The notes below the pieces were generated by a model. The model ran no database searches. It saw nothing but the letters and a program-made list of their open reading frames with translations, and was not told where the DNA came from. Positions 34,617 through 43,411 of a stretch of 61,504 nt of DNA are shown here, one piece after another; the stretch's first letter is position 1, and each line of letters begins with the position of its first letter. The translations under genes were made by a program, and so were the position numbers. The DNA comes from Robertmurraya korlensis (lineage in GTDB: Bacteria; Bacillota; Bacilli; Bacillales; Cytobacillaceae), in assembly GCF_023715225.1 (NCBI RefSeq), contig NZ_JAMBNS010000019.1, positions 1 through 61,504 of the forward strand. The letters are read 5' to 3'.

Positions 34617-35114
34617 CTATTGTTTAAAGCCAGCTCCTTCTAAAGTAAGGAGCTTTTCCTTTATATCAATACGTGTGCCTGCATAGCCAGTTAGCTTCTT
34701 ATTTTTCCCTATAACTCTATGACATGGAATGATAATAGGAAGACGGTTTGCTTTATTCGCCTGTCCGATCGCGCGAACCGCTTTACTATTTCCAATCTTT
34801 TCTGCTACTTCCTGATAGCTGTAAGTTGTTCCAAATGGAATCGAGTGAAGGACCTTCCAAACAGACTGTTGAAACTCAGTACCTTCTATCCGAAGTGGCA
34901 AATCAAAGTCCTTTCTTCTTTTTGAAAAGTAGTCCTCCATTTGCTGTACCGCTTCTTTTATCAGTTCATTATCAAGTGAAAAAATCGGTTGCTTACCTTT
35001 TTCGTGCTTCTGAAAATCCTCTTCTCCAATATGAACGGCCGATACCAGTCCATCTTCGACTACTATATAAATGGTCCCTAACTCTGATTCAACCGTTCCA
35101 AACCATCTATTCAT
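34617..35114 (-). CDS. ogt: Methylated-DNA--protein-cysteine methyltransferase
   Basis: The 165-residue repair protein has the acceptor site IIIPCHRVIGKNKKLTGYAG and a DNA-binding helix YSYQEVAEKIGNSKAVRAIGQA. It transfers methyl groups from O6-methylguanine to its Cys and is used once. I place the start at ATG 35114, 7 nt after AAAGGTGGA. It lies 15 bp from the kinase gene and is probably co-transcribed with it, as in B. subtilis (kinE-ogt). Confidence 0.95.
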   Translation of the reverse strand: MNRWFGTVESELGTIYIVVEDGLVSAVHIGEEDFQKHEKGKQPIFSLDNELIKEAVQQMEDYFSKRRKDFDLPLRIEGTEFQQSVWKVLHSIPFGTTYSYQEVAEKIGNSKAVRAIGQANKANRLPIIIPCHRVIGKNKKLTGYAGTRIDIKEKLLTLEGAGFKQ

Positions 35115-35128
35115 ATATGACTCCACCT

Positions 35129-36595
35129 TTATTTTCCAACTGGTAAATACACATGAAATACCGTCCCTTTTCCAACTTCACTTTCGACTTTTATCGTCCC
35201 CTGGTGTTCCTCTATAATCCGATAAGAAACCATAAGACCTAGGCCAGTTCCTCTTTCCTTTGTCGTATAGAACGGCTGACCGAGCTTTTTCAGTTTTTCC
35301 TCTGGTATGCCATAGCCTTCATCCTTTATGGAAATATGTATCCGATTATCTGTTGTATGATTCATTGAAATCGTGATAAATCCACCGCTCGGCATCACTT
35401 CTATGCCATTTTTAATCATATTAATAAAGACCTTTTTCAGCTGATTAGGTTCACAGATTAATATTGGTAAATCATCATCATAATGAAGGAGGAACTGAAC
35501 ATTGTACAAAACAGCTTGTGCACTTAATAGATTGACTGTTTCTGACATGATCTGAGTAATACTATGCTCGACAAATTTAATCGCTTGTGGTTTTGCTAAT
35601 ATTAAAAATTCATTTATGATCGCGTCAATGCGATTTAGTTCTGTTGAAATCACATCAAAGTACATGGAATGTTGTCCTTCACTAGAGTCTTCTAAAAGCT
35701 GAATAAAACCTTTCAATGCAGTCATCGGATTACGAATTTCATGTGCAACTCCAGCTGCCAACTGACCGATTACACTAAGGGTATCAGATTTATGAAGATT
35801 TGCCTCCATTTCAAGCTTTTCCGTAACATCCCTGAAGGTAGTTAAACTTAGGTTGCTTACTACATTTTGCTTGGTGGTATACTCATAATGCAAAGTCTTC
35901 CCATTTCTTGTTGTTAAGGTTAATGTACCTGTTGCATGACCTTCAATCATGAGATTTTTCATAACTTCATTTAACTCGTCATCTGGAAAATGACAATTGA
36001 TCAGTAAATCACGCATTGTTTTTCCGACAATTTCATATTTATTTGCTTTTAAGTATTTTTCACCGGCAGAATTCAAATCAATAATTCTTTGATTTTCATC
36101 CCATAATAACATTCCGTCAAGAGAGCCTTCAAAGATCTTTCGGAATTTCTGCTCACTCTCTCTAAGTTTTTTTTCCATTTGGTACCGTTCAGTCACATTT
36201 CTAAAAATGGTCATGTGATATCCGTCAACGACAAATAGCTTAGTAGAAAACTCTAGATATTTCATTTGACCATTGTACATTTGAAATAGCAATTCGTCTC
36301 GAATGGAACCTCTTCTGTTTAAATCTTTTATGATGGCATGATACTTGTCGTCCTTTTCGTACACAAAAGCATCGATAGGATATTGCTTTAATAGATCAAG
36401 ACTACATTCAAATAAACGACAGGCAGCATCGTTTGCATCTATGATATTCATATTTTCATTCCAGAAAATAATCGCATCTAGTGATTCTATAAAAAATGAT
36501 TTAAAGAGATCCTCAATTGGTATCTCTATATTATTTTTCTTCATTTGATTGATTCGTATATTTTCCATACCTATACTTGAAAGGAACGTATTCAC
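35129..36595 (-). CDS. kinE: KinE-like soluble PAS-PAS histidine kinase
   Basis: A 488-residue kinase without a membrane helix. It has two PAS domains (about 30-140 and 148-265), then HisKA with GVAHEIRNPMTALKGFIQLL and HATPase with IKNGIEVMPSGG, DEGYGIPEEKL and GTGLGLMVSYRI. B. subtilis KinE, encoded next to ogt, is longer (738 residues, more PAS domains), so the name rests on position and kinase core. It probably feeds the Spo0 phosphorelay. The start is GTG 36595 after AAGGAGAG. Confidence 0.8.
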   Translation of the reverse strand: MNTFLSSIGMENIRINQMKKNNIEIPIEDLFKSFFIESLDAIIFWNENMNIIDANDAACRLFECSLDLLKQYPIDAFVYEKDDKYHAIIKDLNRRGSIRDELLFQMYNGQMKYLEFSTKLFVVDGYHMTIFRNVTERYQMEKKLRESEQKFRKIFEGSLDGMLLWDENQRIIDLNSAGEKYLKANKYEIVGKTMRDLLINCHFPDDELNEVMKNLMIEGHATGTLTLTTRNGKTLHYEYTTKQNVVSNLSLTTFRDVTEKLEMEANLHKSDTLSVIGQLAAGVAHEIRNPMTALKGFIQLLEDSSEGQHSMYFDVISTELNRIDAIINEFLILAKPQAIKFVEHSITQIMSETVNLLSAQAVLYNVQFLLHYDDDLPILICEPNQLKKVFINMIKNGIEVMPSGGFITISMNHTTDNRIHISIKDEGYGIPEEKLKKLGQPFYTTKERGTGLGLMVSYRIIEEHQGTIKVESEVGKGTVFHVYLPVGK

Positions 36596-36666
36596 GGGAT
36601 CTCTCCTTATAAAGGAACTTCTTTATTATGAATTCTACACTATTCCTAAAACTCCTCTATAGGAAA

Positions 36667-36692
36667 AAAGAACGCTTTCTAAAGAAAGCGAA
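36667..36692 (-). terminator. Terminator after the chemoreceptor gene
   Basis: CGCTTTCT / AGAAAGCG with a 2-4-nt loop, followed on the minus strand by TTCTTTTTTCC. Confidence 0.7.
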
Positions 36693-36713
36693 CTTTTTCA
36701 TATTTTTACAGTA

Positions 36714-38519
36714 CTATATTTTAAAATTAGAAACCATTGCATTTAACTGGTCTGCAAGTTCTGATAATGATTGGATATTGTCTGATATTCCTTCCATAGA
36801 CCGGTTTGTTTGTAGAACTGAAGCGCTTGTTTCTTCAATTCCTGCTGCCGATTCCTGTGATACAGACGCAATTGATTCAATAGACCTATTCATATTCATT
36901 GTTTGAGAGGAAATATCATCCAAACTCGTAGATATCTCTTTCACATGAATGGACATCTCATTTACCGAATGGTAAATACGATTAAATGTTTCGCCAGTAA
37001 CATTAATTTGCTGTGTACCTTTCTCTACTTGATTATACCCATCCTTTAAGGAGTTCACCACTTCATTTGATTCCACCTGAATTCCGTTCACGATATTAGT
37101 AATATCTCCTACTGATAAGGTAACTTGTTCTGCTAATTTACGAACCTCATCTGCAACAACGGCAAACCCTCTTCCATGTTCACCTGCCCTTGCCGCCTCT
37201 ATGGCTGCATTTAATGCAAGTAAATTGGTTTGTGATGCAATATCTTGTATTACTTTGACCAGAGAGGTAATCTTCTTTGTACTTTCATTTAATCCTTGTA
37301 CCTTTTCCACAGAAGAATTCATAATCTCATTAATCGTCTTCATCTGTGCCTGAGATTGCTGCATTAGCTCATGACCTTGATCGGTCAAGCTTAGTACATG
37401 ATTCGAGGAATCTTTAATAACTGTCCCACTATTGGTTGCCTGATCTATCTTTGTTAAGTAATCATCCATCATTTCTGCCAGCTTTGAAGAAGAATGTGCT
37501 TGCTCTTCAGCTCCTGCAGATAACTCCTCCATTGTAGAGGCCACCTGCTGGCTAGCTGCCTTTACTTCCAAAGAAGCAAGTGTTAATTCACCACTGCTGT
37601 CATTTACCGCCGAAGAAACAGCGCTAATCTCTTGAATCATAGATTGCAGCTGGTTTTTCATTGTGCCTATCGCATTACTTAAATCTGTAATTTCATCTTT
37701 GTCACTTGTTATAACCCATTCAACATCTAGATTTCCATTTGAAATTTCATTTGTAACTTCTACTATTTGATTTAATCTATTTGAAATTGCTCTTGATACA
37801 AGAATAATCGTAATAATACCTATGGCAGCAGATACGATAATAGAAATAACTAATACCACCAATACAGTGGTTAAACTCGCTTTTGCCGTTGAAACTGATT
37901 TGGAGGATTCCTTTTTTAATTCTTCTGAGAGATCATTGAGTTTTACGACCGTTTCATAAACAATATTATCTACCTGTAATTTACCAAGTCGGTACTTATA
38001 TTCGTTCCCTGCTTGCAGTTCAGTAACAATTACATCGGTAAAAAGATCGGTGATTTTTTGATCATTTTTATCAATTTCTGAGAAAATTGTTTGAGTTTTA
38101 CCTGATTGTAAAGCCGGTTGAATTTCTTTTTTAAGTTGATTAAATTCCTTTGATATCTTATTAAACTGATCAACATGTCTAGATTTTGTATCAACTATGT
38201 AAGTACCAATCATGCTGTTCTTTTGATGAAAAATAGCACTAGCTTCTGAGATCATCACTGCCTTTTCACCAGCTGCCTTTACATTCTCCATTTGTTTGTT
38301 TGCTAATGTTAATAGGGTAAATGCTATGGTTGTTGAGGCAGTAAACAAAATAAGCATTAAAACAAGAGCTGATCCGTATTTCTGCCCTAGTCTTAATGAA
38401 TCCCACTTACTTTTAAGAGGAAATCTCGAAGGATATTGAAAAATATATCTATTCCTTTTATTACTTGATGTCCTTTTTCGACTTAATAAACTAAAGAGTC
38501 GGTTTTTCTCCCTAAACAT
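36714..38519 (-). CDS. Methyl-accepting chemotaxis protein
   Basis: The 601-residue receptor has a basic head of about 45 residues, a membrane helix (about 50-70), an extracellular four-helix-type sensor (about 72-205), a second helix (about 210-235), HAMP (about 235-290) and a long coiled-coil signalling domain with the hairpin tip [19 protein letters not shown] and [14 protein letters not shown]. It signals to CheA/CheW and CheV. The ligand is unknown. The long basic N-terminus is unusual. It does not resemble B. subtilis mcpC, which lies near ykwC there. Confidence 0.9.
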   Translation of the reverse strand: MFREKNRLFSLLSRKRTSSNKRNRYIFQYPSRFPLKSKWDSLRLGQKYGSALVLMLILFTASTTIAFTLLTLANKQMENVKAAGEKAVMISEASAIFHQKNSMIGTYIVDTKSRHVDQFNKISKEFNQLKKEIQPALQSGKTQTIFSEIDKNDQKITDLFTDVIVTELQAGNEYKYRLGKLQVDNIVYETVVKLNDLSEELKKESSKSVSTAKASLTTVLVVLVISIIVSAAIGIITIILVSRAISNRLNQIVEVTNEISNGNLDVEWVITSDKDEITDLSNAIGTMKNQLQSMIQEISAVSSAVNDSSGELTLASLEVKAASQQVASTMEELSAGAEEQAHSSSKLAEMMDDYLTKIDQATNSGTVIKDSSNHVLSLTDQGHELMQQSQAQMKTINEIMNSSVEKVQGLNESTKKITSLVKVIQDIASQTNLLALNAAIEAARAGEHGRGFAVVADEVRKLAEQVTLSVGDITNIVNGIQVESNEVVNSLKDGYNQVEKGTQQINVTGETFNRIYHSVNEMSIHVKEISTSLDDISSQTMNMNRSIESIASVSQESAAGIEETSASVLQTNRSMEGISDNIQSLSELADQLNAMVSNFKI

Positions 38520-38659
38520 ATTCTACTCCCCCGTTTGCCCTGTTCTTGTTAGGTATTCTTACAAGTCTATTTACCTACATGTAGTTACTTTTACTCATTA
38601 TAATAAAGAAACTATGATTTTGAAATACAAATAGTAAAAATATTTCGAATCCAAAAGTA

Positions 38660-38690
38660 AAAGGAGCAAAGTCATTAACTTTGCTCCTCC
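38660..38690 (-). terminator. Terminator after the 2-oxoacid:ferredoxin oxidoreductase operon
   Basis: AGGAGCAAAGT (38662-38672) pairs with ACTTTGCTCCT (38678-38688) around a 5-nt loop. On the minus strand it is followed by TTTTACTTTTGG. Confidence 0.8.
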
Positions 38691-38693
38691 CTT

Positions 38694-40988
38694 TTATAAA
38701 AATGGATTTTCGTGCTTCGCCTTTAGACGTTGCCATCTCGCTTCTATTTCCTTACCAAAATCATCTAGCATTGGCTTGTTTTCTTCCTTCAGTAAGTGTT
38801 TAGTTTTACCCATATAGGCTAACCAATCTGACAAAGGTATACGCTTTTTCTTATCTTCCGGATTGTACGTAATAGTCGTTTCCCCTTGTTCCACTTCATA
38901 TAGAGGAAAGAAACATGAATTTACAGCAGCTTCCATAATGGTTTGACCAAATCTCTCCTCAGACTTCCAGTTTAATGGGCAAGTAATTAAGATCTTTCCA
39001 TAAACCGTTCCTACATTTTGAGCATACCATTGTGCCTTTGCCGCCTTCTTTATCAAATCTTGCGGAAATGCTTCTGTACCTGTAAACACATAAGGAATAT
39101 TCGTTGATGCCATTATTTGTGCCGTATCTTTATGATGAAATGCCTTTCCTTGCTGTGCTTTACCTACATTGGTTGTGCTTGTCATATGCCCCATCGGAGT
39201 AGAATAAGACATTTGTGACCCAGTATTCATATAACCTTCATTGTCATACTCAAGCATAATTAGTTTATGATTTCTTAAGGCCGTTCCAATTGCAGAACCC
39301 ATCCCAATGTCCATGCCACCATCACCAGTAATCATCACATACGTAACATCATCTGAAACCGGTACTTCTCCTCTTTCCTTTAACTCTAAAAATGCTTCAA
39401 GAGTTCCCGATAGAGTTGCAGGACCATTTTGGAATAAATTATGGATCATGGTTTGCTTATGTGATGAATGTGGATACGCAGTTGTAACAACATACGCACA
39501 TCCTGTTTGGAATAAAACTACCACATCTCCCTCTATCCCTTTAAAGAATAGCTCAAGTCCTGGAAAGATTCCACAGCCTGGACACGCACCATGTCCTGAT
39601 GCTAGTCTCTTTGGCTTTGTCGTCAAAGCTCGTAAAGGCGGGATTTTTACTTTGAGCTTGTTCGTTTCTTCATCTTGTTTCACTTCAATTAACCCCGTTT
39701 TGAATGTATCTCCATACTGATGTTCTATAACTGGTTTCAGCACATTTTCAACTTCACCAGGCACATGTCCATAGTAATCAAATGCTTTCTCAACATAGCC
39801 TTTTTCCTTTGCATCAAGTGCAAGCTCAAAAAACTTCGCCGCATCATCCGCGTAAAAATCCTTGCCTCCAAGTCCGAACACACGACTTAATACAAGTGTT
39901 TGATTTTCTTTATCTTCCTGTAAGGCAGATTTCACCTCATGAGTAAGGTTTGGTCCGTTTGCTCCATATGAATCTGCCCGTTCTCCAACAAGGAGTGCTT
40001 TTATATTTTTCAGTGCCTCACGAATCTGTTCAGAAGGGAATGGACGAATAATATTCGGACTAATTACCCCAGCTTTTATTCCTTTAGCTCGGAGCTGGTC
40101 TACTACATCCTTTGCAGATTCGGCGGCAGAATTTAATAAGAATAAAGCAACTTCTGCATCCTCCATCCCGTACAGGTCAAGTACAGGATATTCCCTACCT
40201 GATATTTTTTTGTACTGCTCTGCTACCTCTTTAAAAACATCGCCAGCCGCATACATGGCTTCTGATTGCTGGAAATGATTGTTTAATAGATCGTCCCCAT
40301 TCATATGAGCTCCGATAGTGACAGGTTTTTTAGGATCTCGAGCAAAATGATAATCAGTTGGACATTCGCCTACAAAATTTTGTACTACTTTTCGATCTTT
40401 AAAATAGTTTACCTTACGCTTTTGATGTGAAGTAAAGAAACCATCATAAGCAACAATTACCGGTAATCTGACCTTTGAGTGCTCAGCTATTTTTAGAGCC
40501 ATTATGTTCATATCATATACTGCCTGAGGCGTTCTTGCTGTTAATATTACCCAGCCTGTATTTAACGCAAAATATAAGTCCGAGTGGTCTCCTCTTATAT
40601 CTAGCGGCCCACTAATAGATCTAGTAACCAGATTCATAACCATCGGGAATCTCGTGCCAGATTGAACCGGAAGCTGTTCAAGCATATACATTAATCCGTT
40701 TGCACTTGTTGCATTAAACACACGTGCACCGGTTACAGCAGCTCCGTAACAAATCCCTGCCGACCCGTGCTCTCCATCCGCTGCAATCAATTTTATATTA
40801 TGCTCTCCACGAGCTTTCATCTGGTCTAAATACTGTGCCACCTCTGTTGATGGGGTAATAGGAAAGTATCCCATTAGATGATAGTTGATTTGTGCAGCTG
40901 CCATAGCCGCCATTTCATTCCCAGATTCAAATGTAGCTAATTGTTCAGGCAAACCCATTGCTTGTAATTCTTTTTCTAAAGTTGCCAT
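38694..40988 (-). CDS. 2-oxoacid:ferredoxin oxidoreductase, fused alpha-beta subunit
   Basis: A 764-residue protein made of an alpha (PorA-like) half, with GNEMAAMAAAQINYHLMGYFPITPSTE and IAADGEHGSAGICYGAAVTGAR, and a beta (TPP) half starting near residue 455 with CPGCG and the TPP motif GDGGMDIGMGSA...EYDNEGYMNTG. It decarboxylates a 2-oxoacid with CoA and passes electrons to ferredoxin. The substrate (pyruvate, 2-oxoglutarate or branched-chain) cannot be told. It is coupled to the gamma-delta gene by TAATG. This enzyme class is oxygen-sensitive. Confidence 0.85.
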   Translation of the reverse strand: MATLEKELQAMGLPEQLATFESGNEMAAMAAAQINYHLMGYFPITPSTEVAQYLDQMKARGEHNIKLIAADGEHGSAGICYGAAVTGARVFNATSANGLMYMLEQLPVQSGTRFPMVMNLVTRSISGPLDIRGDHSDLYFALNTGWVILTARTPQAVYDMNIMALKIAEHSKVRLPVIVAYDGFFTSHQKRKVNYFKDRKVVQNFVGECPTDYHFARDPKKPVTIGAHMNGDDLLNNHFQQSEAMYAAGDVFKEVAEQYKKISGREYPVLDLYGMEDAEVALFLLNSAAESAKDVVDQLRAKGIKAGVISPNIIRPFPSEQIREALKNIKALLVGERADSYGANGPNLTHEVKSALQEDKENQTLVLSRVFGLGGKDFYADDAAKFFELALDAKEKGYVEKAFDYYGHVPGEVENVLKPVIEHQYGDTFKTGLIEVKQDEETNKLKVKIPPLRALTTKPKRLASGHGACPGCGIFPGLELFFKGIEGDVVVLFQTGCAYVVTTAYPHSSHKQTMIHNLFQNGPATLSGTLEAFLELKERGEVPVSDDVTYVMITGDGGMDIGMGSAIGTALRNHKLIMLEYDNEGYMNTGSQMSYSTPMGHMTSTTNVGKAQQGKAFHHKDTAQIMASTNIPYVFTGTEAFPQDLIKKAAKAQWYAQNVGTVYGKILITCPLNWKSEERFGQTIMEAAVNSCFFPLYEVEQGETTITYNPEDKKKRIPLSDWLAYMGKTKHLLKEENKPMLDDFGKEIEARWQRLKAKHENPFL

Positions 40989-41998
40989 TACCTTACACCT
41001 CCTACAAATGGAAAGTATTGTTTTACCGAATGTTCTTTTGCATAACCAATCACTTCTCTAAGGTCATTTAATGCTTCTGTCGGACAAGCCTCTACACATT
41101 TTAAACAGCCTTTACAATATTGATAGTCAATTCCTTTAAGGAATGTCTGTTTCCGACCTCGTTTATCTTCTCCTTCTTCCCAAACGAAGCAGTAGTCAGG
41201 ACAAACTGTATCGCAAGCAGCACAATTGATACATTTTTCTTGATGGAATTCCGGTATAAACCCTTGTCTAGAGCCACTTAAATCCTTCAAAATACTATTC
41301 GCTTGAGAAATCATTACTCCCCCAATAGCCTGTGTGTTATATCCTAGTTGCGGCACAGATCTTGTAAAGGATCGTCCTTCAGCACCCACTGGTACCTTGT
41401 ACGTTTTGAATTGCACTTCATTATATCCACGATCAAATGTACGAATATTCGGTTCAACTAAGTGTGGATATTTCTTTTCAAATGTTTTTCGAATAACATT
41501 CCTCATGCTGTCTGGATTTAAAAAACTACATATGCGGAATAAGGCACCTAGCATAGCAGTATTCACTTTTGTTTTTTCTTCAACGGCAATGCCAAGTGCA
41601 TCAACGATGGCCAATGTACCATAGTTTAGTTTCAAGTCTTTTTTCACGACATCAAAATCTCTAGTTGAATTAACCAATACAATACCATCACCAGTTAAAC
41701 CGCTTACGACATCAACGGTTTTATATAAAGCCTCGTGAAAAACTCCAATCACATGAGGCTGCTCTATTGGACTATGATCTCTAATGGCAACTTCAGCATC
41801 ACAAAACCGGATAAAACTTTTTACGGGTGAACCTTTCTTTTCTGATCCATAGGAAGAAAAGTTTGAACCATTTAATCCGTGCCCAAGTACTCCAGATTCA
41901 GCTAACATTTTTCCAGCTAAGTTCGCACCTAATCCTCCAATAGATTCCAATCGTATTTCAAAAAATCCTAATTCATTTTTAACAGGTAAAATTGACAT
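40988..41998 (-). CDS. 2-oxoacid:ferredoxin oxidoreductase, fused gamma-delta subunit
   Basis: The 336-residue protein joins a gamma domain (about 10-195: ESIGGLGANLAGKMLAESG, GSEKKGSPVKSFIR) to a delta ferredoxin domain with two [4Fe-4S] motifs, CINCAACDTVCPDYC and CKGCLKCVEACP. It relays electrons from the TPP site of the partner to ferredoxin. It is the first gene of the pair; its stop and the next start share one base (TAATG). An Fnr-like promoter lies upstream. GGGGGGAGC is the ribosome site. Confidence 0.9.
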   Translation of the reverse strand: MSILPVKNELGFFEIRLESIGGLGANLAGKMLAESGVLGHGLNGSNFSSYGSEKKGSPVKSFIRFCDAEVAIRDHSPIEQPHVIGVFHEALYKTVDVVSGLTGDGIVLVNSTRDFDVVKKDLKLNYGTLAIVDALGIAVEEKTKVNTAMLGALFRICSFLNPDSMRNVIRKTFEKKYPHLVEPNIRTFDRGYNEVQFKTYKVPVGAEGRSFTRSVPQLGYNTQAIGGVMISQANSILKDLSGSRQGFIPEFHQEKCINCAACDTVCPDYCFVWEEGEDKRGRKQTFLKGIDYQYCKGCLKCVEACPTEALNDLREVIGYAKEHSVKQYFPFVGGVR

Positions 41999-42031
41999 AA
42001 GCTCCCCCCAAAACGAAACGTAATTGTTTAA

Positions 42032-42074
42032 ATTTTAAGGCAATGAACCATTTTACGCTGTGATAAATATCAAA
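42032..42074 (-). promoter_or_regulatory. Fnr-like promoter of the oxidoreductase operon
   Basis: TGTGA-TAAATA-TCAAA (42059-42074) differs from the Fnr consensus by one base. On the minus strand TAAAAT lies at 42032-42037, so the start is near 42025 and the box centre is at -41.5, exactly the geometry of the hemerythrin promoter. The gene starts 27 nt later. It fits an enzyme that is oxygen-labile. Confidence 0.6.
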
Positions 42075-42262
42075 CAATTGCATTATTTTTATGAAACAGC
42101 ACCTTTATTTTGGATTTTTCCCTCTACAATTAAGCAAAATCCGTTATATAACAGATATTTTTTTGTACTAAAACAGAGAAGAAAGAGGGTTGGCAAAAAG
42201 TGTCAGGTTTTATGACTAGAAAAAGAGGGTAAGAAATAGTAGACTTTCGGAAGGAGGATAAG

Positions 42263-43297
42263 ATGAAAAAACGAGACTACTACTTTGATAATGCAAAATT
42301 TATTTTAATCTTTTTTGTTGTGTTTGGTCACTTAATCCAATCGTTCATTCAAGACCATCATACGGTCTATACTATATACAAAACGATATACACCTTTCAT
42401 ATGCCAGCTTTCATTCTTATCTCAGGCTACTTTGCTAAAGGATTTCAGAAGGAAGGCTATTTGCGGAAAATTTCCTTTAAATTAATTATCCCTTATTTAA
42501 TTTTCCAACTAATCTATTCGATTTTCTATTTCTTTTTAGATTCTAAAGAGACTTTTGTTGTGGACCCCTTCGATCCCCATTGGTCACTTTGGTTTTTAAT
42601 GAGTCTTTTCTTTTGGAATCTATTTTTATTTGCTTTTACGAAAGTGGATAGAAAAATCGCTCTTACGATGGCTGTTATTCTAAGTTTACTTGTTGGCTAT
42701 GTAGATTGGATGACGAATTATTTAAGTCTCTCAAGGACATTTGTATTTTTCCCGCTCTTTTTACTTGGGTTTTATTTAAAAAAGGAGCATTTTAAAGTAC
42801 TTACAAGTGCACCGTTCCGAGCAGCATCATTTATTTTATTTGCTATTGTCTTCACTGGTTTTTATGTAGCACCTGACATGAACTATCAATGGTTATTTGG
42901 ATCAAAACCTTACGAAGCACTAGGCGCGGAAATCTATACTGCACCTATGATGAGATTGGGACTTCTTTTGCTTAGTACTATGCTGGTTCTATCCTTCTTC
43001 TCACTCATTCCTAAAAGGCAACTATTCTTTACTCCCTTTGGGAAAAATACACTTTACGTCTATTTGCTTCACGGATTTATTGTTCAGCCATTCCGACATA
43101 GTGAAGTACAAGATTATTTTTATAATATGGAAACCTTCTTCTTACTTCTACTAATTTCATTTGTTATTACAGTGCTGCTCTCTAGCAAGCTTTTTACGAC
43201 CTTTGCGCAGCCTTTAATCGAACTAAAGATGTCACGCATGAAGCAATTCTTTATAAGATTTCAACAATTTATAGAAAAAAGGAAGCTCAGTCATTAA
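42263..43297 (+). CDS. ykrP: YkrP-like acyltransferase-3 family membrane protein
   Basis: A 344-residue protein with about ten membrane helices. It starts YYFDNAKFILIFFVVFGHLIQ, with the His of the acyltransferase-3 family, then TFHMPAFILISGYFAKGF with the conserved F-x-M-P-x-F-x-x-x-S-G. Such enzymes move acetyl or other acyl groups onto sugars across the membrane. The target is unknown. In B. subtilis ykrP lies next to kinE; here the chemoreceptor and oxidoreductase genes come between. GGAAGGAGGA precedes the start. Confidence 0.85.
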   Translation: MKKRDYYFDNAKFILIFFVVFGHLIQSFIQDHHTVYTIYKTIYTFHMPAFILISGYFAKGFQKEGYLRKISFKLIIPYLIFQLIYSIFYFFLDSKETFVVDPFDPHWSLWFLMSLFFWNLFLFAFTKVDRKIALTMAVILSLLVGYVDWMTNYLSLSRTFVFFPLFLLGFYLKKEHFKVLTSAPFRAASFILFAIVFTGFYVAPDMNYQWLFGSKPYEALGAEIYTAPMMRLGLLLLSTMLVLSFFSLIPKRQLFFTPFGKNTLYVYLLHGFIVQPFRHSEVQDYFYNMETFFLLLLISFVITVLLSSKLFTTFAQPLIELKMSRMKQFFIRFQQFIEKRKLSH

Positions 43298-43318
43298 GAC
43301 TTTGGCTTCCTTTTTTTC
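43276..43318 (+). terminator. Terminator at the end of the ykrP-like gene
   Basis: AAGGAAGC / GCTTCCTT with a loop of about 18 nt containing the stop codon, followed by TTTTTTC. Confidence 0.65.
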
Positions 43319-43411
43319 TATCCCTATGTATGTTATGTTTTCCCTTCTCTATATTTGGAGAAAATATGATAAAATATACTGATTGTATAAAGAAACACAA
43401 AGGAGCAAAAG

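Noticed and set aside
42075-42262. Riboswitch or leader peptide before the ykrP-like gene
   Set aside because: I looked for T-box, S-box, THI and other conserved motifs and saw none; only AT-rich sequence and a ribosome site are present.
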